Part shown: positions 1 through 5,756 of the stretch, piece by piece
Layout: every line of letters begins with the position of its first letter
How positions within the stretch are numbered: position 1 is the stretch's first letter
Assembly (NCBI GenBank): GCA_003514305.1
Contig: DORE01000041.1
Coordinates: 1 to 12,609 of the forward strand
Length of the DNA: 12,609 nt
DNA from: Gammaproteobacteria bacterium
GTDB lineage: Bacteria; Pseudomonadota; Gammaproteobacteria; Pseudomonadales; Pseudohongiellaceae
Direction: 5' to 3'
Notes under the pieces: generated by a model
Told to the model about the DNA's origin: nothing
What the model saw: only the letters and a program-made list of their open reading frames with translations
Database searches by the model: none
Translations under genes and position numbers: made by a program

Positions 1-129
1 TCACGATGGGCCGGAATATGCACCCGTCCAATAATCAGTCGAGTGAGGTGTTTTCACACCGCAACGGGGACATTTTTCAGCTTTATTAGAAACCTCTTCA
101 CCACACTCTCTACATTTAACAATCGCCAT
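1..129 (-). CDS. 42-residue zinc-ribbon protein
   Basis: A complete small ORF starts with ATG at 127-129 and stops with TGA at the first three bases of the window. A very strong ribosome binding site (AGGAAGGAG) lies about 9 bases upstream, which supports real translation despite the small size. The protein has two CxxC knuckles, CREC at residues 6-9 and CPRC at 20-23, the usual four-Cys zinc-ribbon arrangement, followed by a short polar and aromatic tail without a membrane helix. Such mini zinc ribbons bind one zinc ion; the specific role is unknown. It follows an attC-like core at 161-167 and is read away from it, so it is probably the third unit of array 2. Its own attC would lie outside the window. 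Confidence 0.8.
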   Translation of the reverse strand: MAIVKCRECGEEVSNKAEKCPRCGVKTPHSTDYWTGAYSGPS

Positions 130-160
130 CGATAAAAATCTCCTTCCTATGATTTATTGG

Positions 161-245
161 AAATAACGCTCCGCACAGGGGCAGACAAATAAGCGCAGCG
201 TTTTGGCTGTCCCAGCGACCAACGGGAGCGATTGCTGCGTTTTTT
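161..245 (-). other. attC-like recombination site downstream of the HD-hydrolase gene
   Basis: Read on the minus strand, this stretch has an AAAAAAC inverse core (239-245), an imperfect palindrome, and a GTTATTT core (161-167) preceded by GAGC. CGCTCC pairs with GGAGCG, and GGGaCAG pairs with CTGCCC leaving one unpaired A in the 5' arm, the asymmetry expected of an attC read along the minus strand. The zinc-ribbon gene starts about 30 bases past the core. The inverse core is not a clean RYYYAAC. A GTTATAT at 357-363 is an alternative outer end, but it would make the site nearly 200 bp long. The rest of the 130-378 gap shows nothing else recognisable. Confidence 0.55.
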
Positions 246-378
246 ATGAACCATCATTGGGCAATGAATACCAAATCTTCCTACCGGGCCAACCGTCACA
301 AAAGAGATGTGGTGTATAACATTATAAAACGGATTTATTTATCGGCGCTGTATCGCGTTATATTTTTATGATTATGTT

Positions 379-1245
379 TCATGGCTCAGCAATTCGTGCT
401 TTCAGCACTTGAATAGCCTTGGAATAGCGTTTATTTAGTGACCGAGCTTGCTCTTCGGATAGGGCGCTGAGGCGGCTGGGGTCATTATTATCGAGCAGGT
501 CACAGAGTTTGACCTGGATTGCAGCCAAAGGCCCTTTGGCTGCGAGTTGATCTATGCGCTGTGCGTAAGTCAGCCCGTCATCCTTGTTTTTGGTGACGGC
601 TGCAACGGTCTGGATGGTTTGTTCTGAATAGCCCCGTTCGCGTAAGTCTTCTGCGGTAATACCACAATCTTCCATTACGTCATGCAGAAGTGCTGCATGA
701 CGAGCATCTTCGTCAACACTTGGAAACAGTTCCAGTAGACGCATTTGAACCCTTAATGGGTGTTGGGCATAGGGGTGGCCGGCTTTGTCGGTTTGTTTGG
801 CGTGCAGGGCAATAATCCATGACTTGGTGTCATGTATGCGGCGCTCGCAATTCCACAAATCCCACTGCTCAGGCGTGACATTGTCATCGTCAAAAAGATG
901 GTACACGTCGATATCAAGGAGCTGCTGGGCTATGGCCTCCTGCAGCTTGGGATTCACCTTAGGGAGTTCTTTCCCTTCGGTGTGGATTATGCATTTGGCT
1001 ATCAGCAATAGGTCGTCTCGGTACATGTCTTCGATAGGTGGATTACCCCAGACAGTATTCATAGCCTCACATAAAGACTCAATCTTGCCGTGTCGCTGCT
1101 CTTCGGGGAAAGGTAGGGAATAGCGCAATTCTGTGTGGTTAAAGTGACTGGCACAGTAGCCCACGATGGCCTTCATAGCTTCCCATTCATCTGGGGAAGC
1201 ATTCAGGCTCGCGAAGGCATATTCTGTGCGTTCGATCTTGATCAT
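379..1245 (-). CDS. HD-domain protein, SpoT/MESH1-like (p)ppGpp hydrolase family
   Basis: This is a 288-residue soluble protein. Residues about 145-285 carry the HD signature of the RelA/SpoT hydrolase and MESH1 group: H148, H162 (in AQHPLRV), the H188-D189 pair followed by E192-D193 (AALLHDVMED), and D249 in KLCDLLDN. These match the metal-binding H...HD...D set and the ED pair used for hydrolysis. Members remove the 3'-pyrophosphate of (p)ppGpp or act on NADPH or related nucleotides. No synthetase, TGS or ACT domain is present. Residues 1-140 are an unrecognised helical N-terminal region not found in short MESH1 enzymes. The gene starts 22 bases after the preceding stop with a weak Shine-Dalgarno and no attC between, so it is probably co-transcribed with the secreted 450-residue protein inside one two-gene cassette. 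The substrate is not determined here. Confidence 0.8.
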   Translation of the reverse strand: MIKIERTEYAFASLNASPDEWEAMKAIVGYCASHFNHTELRYSLPFPEEQRHGKIESLCEAMNTVWGNPPIEDMYRDDLLLIAKCIIHTEGKELPKVNPKLQEAIAQQLLDIDVYHLFDDDNVTPEQWDLWNCERRIHDTKSWIIALHAKQTDKAGHPYAQHPLRVQMRLLELFPSVDEDARHAALLHDVMEDCGITAEDLRERGYSEQTIQTVAAVTKNKDDGLTYAQRIDQLAAKGPLAAIQVKLCDLLDNNDPSRLSALSEEQARSLNKRYSKAIQVLKARIAEP

Positions 1246-1267
1246 CTCTCGTCAGTCCGGGTCGACG

Positions 1268-2620
1268 TCACTCTTTAATGATAAGGCTCTCTGCTCTCTT
1301 AAGTTTACCTAGTGCAGCATCAAAGACTTGTTCTCCGCTTTCGGTATGCTGCTGGTAAACAGCAATGAGTTGATCGACTTTATTGATGGTGGCATAGGTC
1401 AATTGGCTGTTCTGTTGTTTGGCTTGTTTTGCGGCTTCCTCCGCTTTTTGGAACTCATTTCGAGCTGTATCGAAGTCATTCAGCGCATCACGTCTTAGCT
1501 GTTTAATCTTTTCAAAATGTCTTTTCAGCGACTTGAACCCCTTCAACTCAAACAGTGATTCGTTGATTTTTATGAGACTAGCGGCAATCTCAGCCTTCGT
1601 TTGTGCAGATTGAATACCATTCGACAATAGCCAGTCGTTATCCAACTTGACCATTTGCGTCACTGCACCTTGGACTGAGGCATTTTGCTTCGCGACCAAC
1701 CAACGCTCGTAAGTCTTATCACGTAGGAGTTTGACGCCGCCATTGTCGAATACTTGGAAGTTCAGCTTATCAGGATTGATCCGCTCATCGGCGATACGCC
1801 CGATCTTCGGTCTGAACTTGAACACCAGAAGCTGTTTGGCACCCTCTAGAACTTGAGGATAATTGGGAAATTGAGGGCAGATTTGACGGATTTCGGGAAT
1901 GATTTTTTCTTGCAAATAAGCGGCGGGGTGTGAGTTGAGAATCTCCTTTTTGACCGCCTCGTTATCATATTCCGCAATGACGCTGACGTAGGAATGCTGA
2001 CACCATTTGGGTCCAGGCTGACTAAACCATGAAATAAACTTTAGGCCTTCGCTCTGATGCAACACGTATTCATTGATCTCGCTGCGAATAAGCTGTTTTT
2101 CAACTTCGGCGGCGCTCCGCGGGTCAAGGGCTGCCAATTGCTTGGAATTAAGGTGATATTGCGCATCAAGGGAGCGGTGACCGGTTACTTCAGCTCCTGC
2201 TTTACTGACTTTTACCGTGATGCTATCCCAAGGTGGGGGCTTGTTGCTTTTGAGGGCGGAGACAAGTCCACTCGGGGCCATATTGCTCGGCTTGCGGTAC
2301 ATGGCCAGAGTGATGTAATCGATCTCCACTTCGGCACCACAAACACGCTGAATTGACGGGAGAATGTCATCATACACCCACTGGTGCAGAGGCTTGCCAA
2401 GCGCTGCCATTCGTTGTTCGTGAGGAGCGGAATAAAAAACACTGACCGGGATGGCGCCACCGGGAAGGTTGTGATCTTCACACCAACGCTGGTTTGATGA
2501 CCATGGAAACGAGAGGACCCAAAGCCCGTCTTGCTGATAAATCACTTTGTCGTCGTTTTGAGCGATTGCTGGCAGAGCAATCAGGAAACCCAGACCGACA
2601 GTTATCGCTTTTAAAATCAT
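1268..2620 (-). CDS. Secreted protein of unknown function with two tandem related domains and a C-terminal coiled coil
   Basis: This 450-residue protein begins with a clear signal peptide (residues 1-20, ending ALPAIA) and has an AGGGG ribosome binding site 5 bases before ATG. Residues about 33-110 and 197-270 look like two divergent copies of one domain: each has a Trp-rich opening, a W-C pair (W46-C47; W206-C207), a V-S-V stretch, an amphipathic helix ending in a second Cys (ILPSIQRVC at 86-94; IIPEIRQIC at 240-248), and a strand ending M-Y-R or F-R. This predicts one disulfide per domain. Residues about 340-445 are strongly helical and charged, probably a coiled coil. No known family is recognised. 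It follows an attC-like core (2646-2652) by 26 bases and precedes the HD hydrolase by 22 bases. A periplasmic protein paired with a cytosolic nucleotide hydrolase is unusual. Confidence 0.8.
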   Translation of the reverse strand: MILKAITVGLGFLIALPAIAQNDDKVIYQQDGLWVLSFPWSSNQRWCEDHNLPGGAIPVSVFYSAPHEQRMAALGKPLHQWVYDDILPSIQRVCGAEVEIDYITLAMYRKPSNMAPSGLVSALKSNKPPPWDSITVKVSKAGAEVTGHRSLDAQYHLNSKQLAALDPRSAAEVEKQLIRSEINEYVLHQSEGLKFISWFSQPGPKWCQHSYVSVIAEYDNEAVKKEILNSHPAAYLQEKIIPEIRQICPQFPNYPQVLEGAKQLLVFKFRPKIGRIADERINPDKLNFQVFDNGGVKLLRDKTYERWLVAKQNASVQGAVTQMVKLDNDWLLSNGIQSAQTKAEIAASLIKINESLFELKGFKSLKRHFEKIKQLRRDALNDFDTARNEFQKAEEAAKQAKQQNSQLTYATINKVDQLIAVYQQHTESGEQVFDAALGKLKRAESLIIKE

Positions 2621-2645
2621 ATTAACCCCTGGTAGCGTAAATTAA

Positions 2646-2725
2646 GCATAACGCTCGGCTCACGCGCCGGTTTGGAGCCGCGAAAATAAATCTGTCCCGG
2701 TTTTCGCGGTTTCCCATGGTTAATC
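2646..2725 (-). other. attC-like recombination site downstream of the Cys-rich secreted protein gene
   Basis: On the minus strand a GATTAAC inverse core (2719-2725) overlaps the TAA stop of the preceding gene, and a GTTATGC core (2646-2652) ends the site. Between them is a perfect 9-bp stem, CCGCGAAAA with TTTTCGCGG, and a small CGGC/GCCG hairpin next to the core. The following gene starts 26 bases beyond the core. The palindrome is more lopsided than in the other sites. The loop carries a CCGGGACAG element that is also seen near 3850. Confidence 0.55.
2683..2705 (+). repeat. Dispersed CTGTCCCGGTT element, copy 1
   Basis: This 23-bp stretch matches 3850-3872 at 20 of 23 positions, and all three differences are C/T changes. 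The shared core is AAAYCTGTCCCGGTTYTC. This copy forms the loop and one arm of the attC-like hairpin. The function is unknown. Confidence 0.5.
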
Positions 2726-3259
2726 AAGCACCTCAACCTTCCCCGCTTTGCATTCAAATCGATTGCCTGATATTGCCTTAACTTGTATTTTGCTCAAATG
2801 AACCTTCATTCCTTTCTGTAACGTTTTTCCATTTTTCATAAGTGACTTGATCGTTGGTTGCTCAATACGCACTGTACTTGCACATTTTTCTTTCCATTCC
2901 GGATGTGATGGTGCGTCAATGATATGTCTACTCCTGCCAGCATTATGTCGATATATACCTACAACATCACTACCTAACAACCACGAACCTGAAGGAAGAT
3001 AATCTGGATCGGATTTCGATTGATAGGGTGTATGCGTAAATTGTTTTTTGTGTTCAGCATCACACCGCTCTCCATGCTTAACCGTTTGACCTGCCTCTTG
3101 TTGCTTAGCGGCCACAAGACAAGAGCGCCAACAGAGTTTGTATCCATGCTCGGAACATTGGCCTGCCTTGTCCCGATAAGAAAGTGAGTCTGCAAACACT
3201 GTATTACCACAAACAAGTAATACCACCAAAACGTAAATCGGAAATAACATGACATTCAT
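2720..3259 (-). CDS. Secreted Cys-rich protein of unknown function (first cassette of array 2)
   Basis: The most likely start is ATG at 3257-3259, giving 179 residues, because a GGGG ribosome binding site lies 6 bases upstream and the protein then begins with a textbook signal peptide (hydrophobic residues about 3-20, cleavage after VFA). The mature part has seven Cys, with four in the first 45 residues after cleavage (GQC, KLCW, RSC, GERC), suggesting disulfides in the periplasm. No family is recognised. The reading frame is open upstream through the 40-bp array-start sequence into a decayed NERD gene, giving a possible 341-residue read-through ORF from 3745. The internal signal peptide argues that the short form is the real product. 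The stop overlaps the inverse core of the attC-like site at 2646-2725, and the GTTAGGC core lies 69 bases upstream, so this is a compact cassette. Confidence 0.72.
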   Translation of the reverse strand: MNVMLFPIYVLVVLLVCGNTVFADSLSYRDKAGQCSEHGYKLCWRSCLVAAKQQEAGQTVKHGERCDAEHKKQFTHTPYQSKSDPDYLPSGSWLLGSDVVGIYRHNAGRSRHIIDAPSHPEWKEKCASTVRIEQPTIKSLMKNGKTLQKGMKVHLSKIQVKAISGNRFECKAGKVEVLD

Positions 3260-3327
3260 AAACAACCCCTTTGCCTGATTGTTATGTTTTCTTTCGTGAT
3301 CTGTAAAACATCTGTCAGAATTTGCAT

Positions 3328-3367
3328 GCCTAACAGTGACTAGGTAGCGCGCTTCGTTATTGCAATC
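3328..3367 (-). other. Array-start recombination sequence (attI-like), copy 2
   Basis: This 40-bp sequence is 33/40 identical to 11042-11081 and, read on the minus strand, ends in a perfect GTTAGGC core (3328-3334). The invariant part is ATAACGAAGCGCGCTA. It sits exactly between a NERD gene copy and the first cassette, as its partner does. An attC should form a long palindrome, but this sequence does not, which favours an attI-like or array-end identity. No integrase gene is visible to confirm it. Confidence 0.45.
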
Positions 3368-3745
3368 AATGGCTTCCATCACCTTCTGAACTTCAACAGT
3401 CGACAACCGCTGCTCGATTTGGGCTTTGATCAAGCGGACATACCCACCACCGTGGGTCACGTTCTCCGGCATAGGCGTTTTGAATGTAGCATCCCCCACA
3501 AAGATCTCGTGCCGCGAAACAATGATGTGGTCGATCTGAGTAGTGCCGGCTTCGGTGGGCAGGGCAACGTTCTTGATCAGGTGGCAACGAGTTTTGCGTA
3601 GACAGAGTTTGGCGGAGAAATTAACCACTGCTTCCCCGGCTTTGCCTTTGAAGCAGGGGAATTTGATAGCCGCCGCAAGAATGAAGAGCGGTATCAGGTA
3701 CCAGATATAATCGAAGAGGGGCGGTAATGCCGGGGCGTAGTCCAT
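3367..3745 (-). pseudogene. Decayed NERD-domain nuclease gene (copy 2)
   Basis: This copy starts at ATG 3743-3745 and is clearly homologous to the intact NERD gene at 11210-11998: N-terminal membrane segment (IWYLIPLFILAAAIK), the GKAGEA motif, QIDHII, then TFKTPMPENVTHGGGYVR. Between EIFV and GDATF it lacks 62 residues present in the intact copy (V88-V149 there), including the V-E-T-K nuclease motif and the following region. The breakpoints fall in a TTTGTGG/TTTGTAG repeat, so a replication-slippage deletion is likely. The 3' end, with the zinc ribbon, is also gone: after VEVQKVMEAID the frame enters the 40-bp array-start sequence and then the next cassette gene. It is almost certainly inactive as a nuclease. 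A membrane-anchored fragment could still be made. Confidence 0.8.
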
Positions 3746-3841
3746 CTGTCATCCTTAACAGCGGCGTTTATCCGTTTCTTATTACTACACACTAGTCCAA
3801 CCCTTGGGAAACTTCCCACTCGGGAGACGAAAAATTTAGTA
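3746..3841 (-). repeat. Upstream region of the decayed NERD gene, duplicated at 11999-12096
   Basis: The leader of this NERD copy resembles the leader of the intact copy over roughly 90 bp, with shared blocks such as TTAACAGCGGCG, ACTACACACTAG and GAAACTTCC. The duplication therefore includes the probable promoter region as well as the coding part. An AAGGAT ribosome binding site precedes the start in both copies. Confidence 0.75.
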
Positions 3842-3849
3842 AACCACAT

Positions 3850-3872
3850 AAAACAAACCTGTCCCGGTTCTC
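3850..3872 (+). repeat. Dispersed CTGTCCCGGTT element, copy 2
   Basis: This copy matches 2683-2705 at 20 of 23 positions. It lies in the gap between the NERD leader and the zinc-ribbon membrane gene, just outside the duplicated NERD block. No strong hairpin surrounds this copy. Confidence 0.45.
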
Positions 3873-3902
3873 TGCAAATAGGCCGTTTCCGATTCTGAGC
3901 GG

Positions 3903-4136
3903 TCACGACCGGCCCGTCAAAAGCCATAACAGCAAGCTAGCACCCCCGAGAAGAAGCACTGAAAAATGGACCGCCAGGTTCTTGCGAACAGTTGGGACGG
4001 GCTTGGCGGTGAAACCAAAATAATCCTCACCAAACAGCCCAACACCGCAGCGTTCACAGTAGTTTTTCGAGTAAGAGACCCGAAGCTCAGACGGCTCAAA
4101 CCTTATTCGGCAACTGTAACAACTGGGCTTAATCAC
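3903..4136 (-). CDS. Small zinc-ribbon membrane protein, translationally coupled to the hydrolase
   Basis: The likely start is GTG at 4134-4136, which overlaps the end of the upstream hydrolase gene (its GAT-TAA lies inside GTGATTAA) and has GGAG 6 bases before it. This gives 77 residues. A longer in-frame ORF exists, but its N-terminal part lies entirely over hydrolase coding sequence. The protein has two CxxC knuckles (CYSC near residue 6, CERC near 29), typical of a zinc ribbon, then a basic linker and a C-terminal hydrophobic helix (about residues 57-74) ending TGRS. It should be anchored in the inner membrane with the ribbon in the cytosol. The overlap implies coupled translation with the hydrolase. 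The partner or substrate is unknown. Confidence 0.7.
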   Translation of the reverse strand: MIKPSCYSCRIRFEPSELRVSYSKNYCERCGVGLFGEDYFGFTAKPVPTVRKNLAVHFSVLLLGGASLLLWLLTGRS

Positions 4137-5040
4137 TTCGGGCTCCGATTTGTTTGAAAAACCGGGACAGGAAATCCAGCTGATCTTCGATGGACTGCTC
4201 CAGAGCTTCGCCCCGATAGACATCAAAATGACCCACCGGATAGTGCTTAACTTCCGCGTTCGGCATTCTCTCGGCCGCTTTGACCGCAGCACTCGCCGGG
4301 GCGACCGTATCGTGGTCGCAAATCAACACCAGTGCCGGGCAGGCGACTTTGCTCGCCAACCGGATGGGCCGGAACAGAGGAATGGCAAAACTCACGCCTG
4401 CTGCGACGTAATTCGATGCGTTATCGGCCAGCAAGGGAACATACCCCTCCTGGCAGTCCTCAGCCGTCATCATGCCCAACTCGCCGGGGCGGCCGGCGGA
4501 CGCAATATACCGGGGAGACATCCCCAGCCCACGACGAAGCCAGTCGACCGTTCCGTGCCAGGTCAGGCGCATCGCCTGCATGAGGCCGGCATAACCGACA
4601 ACCCCCAATAAAGACGCCAGACCATCCATCATCGGGCATTGGGAGATGGTGCATTGCACGTTTCCATCCTTTGCCGCGGCCGCAATCACCAGCCCGCCGG
4701 AAAACGACGTTCCCCACAGGCAAATACGGTTGTCATCGACACGATCCAGCTGCCGCGCAAAATCCAGTGCCGCCAGCCAATCTGCAACTTCCTTCCAAGG
4801 GCTCAGCGTCTGCCGTGGCTGACCGTCACTGTCACCGAAATGGCGGTAGTCAAAGGCAAAGACCGCATAACCCGCATTGCAGAAGGCTTCTTTAAACGGT
4901 TCCAGACCACTGGCATGAGTCAGCCCAAAACCATGGGCCATGACGACACACGGTAAACCTTTACTGCCGGCATCCGGCGTGTAAAGAACACCGCGACAGG
5001 TTGTACCATCGCTCTGAAATTCCAGGGGCGTTTCGATCAT
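4129..5040 (-). CDS. Alpha/beta-fold hydrolase (dienelactone hydrolase / X-Pro peptidase-like fold)
   Basis: This 303-residue soluble enzyme has the full alpha/beta hydrolase layout. The HG oxyanion motif is in VVMAHGFG (31-39), the nucleophile elbow is WGTSFSGG with S112 as the expected nucleophile, the acid is D244 in CDHDTVAP, and the catalytic histidine is H271 in VGHFDVY. A YRHFGDSDG segment (65-73) is common in this group. Between residues about 145 and 225 there is a lid-like insert. The substrate cannot be told from sequence; ester or amide bonds of small molecules are typical for the family. The start at ATG 5038-5040 has only a weak ribosome binding site. Base composition is more GC-rich than the cassette genes, as expected for a resident gene. 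A divergently read tautomerase lies 242 bp away, so the two may share a regulatory region. Confidence 0.88.
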   Translation of the reverse strand: MIETPLEFQSDGTTCRGVLYTPDAGSKGLPCVVMAHGFGLTHASGLEPFKEAFCNAGYAVFAFDYRHFGDSDGQPRQTLSPWKEVADWLAALDFARQLDRVDDNRICLWGTSFSGGLVIAAAAKDGNVQCTISQCPMMDGLASLLGVVGYAGLMQAMRLTWHGTVDWLRRGLGMSPRYIASAGRPGELGMMTAEDCQEGYVPLLADNASNYVAAGVSFAIPLFRPIRLASKVACPALVLICDHDTVAPASAAVKAAERMPNAEVKHYPVGHFDVYRGEALEQSIEDQLDFLSRFFKQIGARSD

Positions 5041-5219
5041 TATTTGGCTCGCATGCTTGAAGGTCGAGAGTTTCAGGATAGCTCATTGCTTCAGGACCAA
5101 ACCGGCAGTTCAATAATCCCACCAACCACACCGTCTTCACTCACCTGCAACCGCCCTACCGTGATCGGCAGCGTACAACGCCGGGGCCGAGCAGATAAGC
5201 GCTGCTATAGTGAAACGAG

Positions 5220-5244
5220 CCCGCCTCACTCCCAAAGTGGCGGG
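5220..5244 (+). promoter_or_regulatory. Inverted repeat in the leader of the tautomerase gene
   Basis: CCCGCC and GGCGGG are separated by 13 bases, 38 bases before the tautomerase start, in the 242-bp divergent gap. A TATAGT box (5206-5211) just upstream could be a -10 element, but no matching -35 is seen. The repeat could be an operator or just a leader hairpin. Confidence 0.25.
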
Positions 5245-5282
5245 ATCCAGCGCAAACGTACAACCCATGGCAGGAGTTTCCC

Positions 5283-5714
5283 ATGCCCACTTACACCGTC
5301 ACGGTCGCGAATCTGTCTCTGTCGCCGCAGCAGAAATCACAGATCGCCGAGGCCATCACAGCGGCCCACAGCGCCCAAACCGGCGCTCCCCGGTTCTTCG
5401 CCCAGGTTCTGTTTTCTGCGACCAGTGAGGGCGACCACTTTGTGGGTGGCAGAGTGAACACCGCGCCTCAGGTGTATGTGCACGGCCTGGTGCGGGAGGG
5501 CAGAAGCATCGAGATCAAACAGGCCCTGATGAGCCAGATGCTTGAAGAAATCGCCCAAATCGTGGACATCTCAGCTGAGGATGTCTGGATCTATCTCCAG
5601 GACATTCCGGCCACCCAGATGATCGAGTTTGGGCGGTTTTTGCCGGCGCCGGGCGATGAAGCGGAGTGGGAACGAGAAATGACGCCAGAAAGACGGGCCA
5701 GATTGCCCAAATAA
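5283..5714 (+). CDS. Tautomerase-superfamily protein of the cis-3-chloroacrylic acid dehalogenase (cis-CaaD) group
   Basis: The gene starts at ATG 5283 with AGGAG 7 bases upstream and encodes 143 residues. After removal of Met the chain begins with Pro, the catalytic base or acid of the superfamily. Counting from this Pro1, the remaining cis-CaaD active-site residues are all at the canonical numbers: His28, Arg70, Arg73 (HGLVREGRS), Tyr103 (WIYLQD) and Glu114 (QMIEFGRFLP). cis-CaaD hydrates and dehalogenates cis-3-chloroacrylate; many homologues with the same residues have low dehalogenase activity and unknown natural substrates, so the true reaction is open. The length fits the long (about 150-residue) group, not the 60-residue 4-oxalocrotonate tautomerases. 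It is the only plus-strand gene in the window and converges on the barrel-protein gene. Confidence 0.9.
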   Translation: MPTYTVTVANLSLSPQQKSQIAEAITAAHSAQTGAPRFFAQVLFSATSEGDHFVGGRVNTAPQVYVHGLVREGRSIEIKQALMSQMLEEIAQIVDISAEDVWIYLQDIPATQMIEFGRFLPAPGDEAEWEREMTPERRARLPK

Positions 5715-5736
5715 CGGCAATCATAGATCTGGCCCG
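5694..5736. terminator. Two-tier hairpin between convergent genes, possible bidirectional terminator
   Basis: An outer stem CGGGCCAG/CTGGCCCG (8 bp) encloses an inner stem ATTGCC/GGCAAT (6 bp) with loop CAAATAAC and a 7-base bulge on one side. It overlaps the last codons of the tautomerase and ends 21 bases before the stop of the opposing gene. No clear T-run follows, so terminator function is tentative. Confidence 0.5.
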
Positions 5737-5756
5737 GATTTCAGAGCTTATCTAGA

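Noticed and set aside
4157..4172. Third copy of the CTGTCCCGGTTTT element on the minus strand
   Set aside because: It lies in hydrolase codons for F-L-S-R-F-F near the C-terminus, and the match does not extend to the flanks, so coding constraint or chance is sufficient.
4137..4292. Long form of the zinc-ribbon membrane protein starting inside the hydrolase gene
   Set aside because: The extra 52 residues lie wholly in an alternative frame of a well-supported enzyme; the GTG overlapping the hydrolase stop has its own ribosome site.
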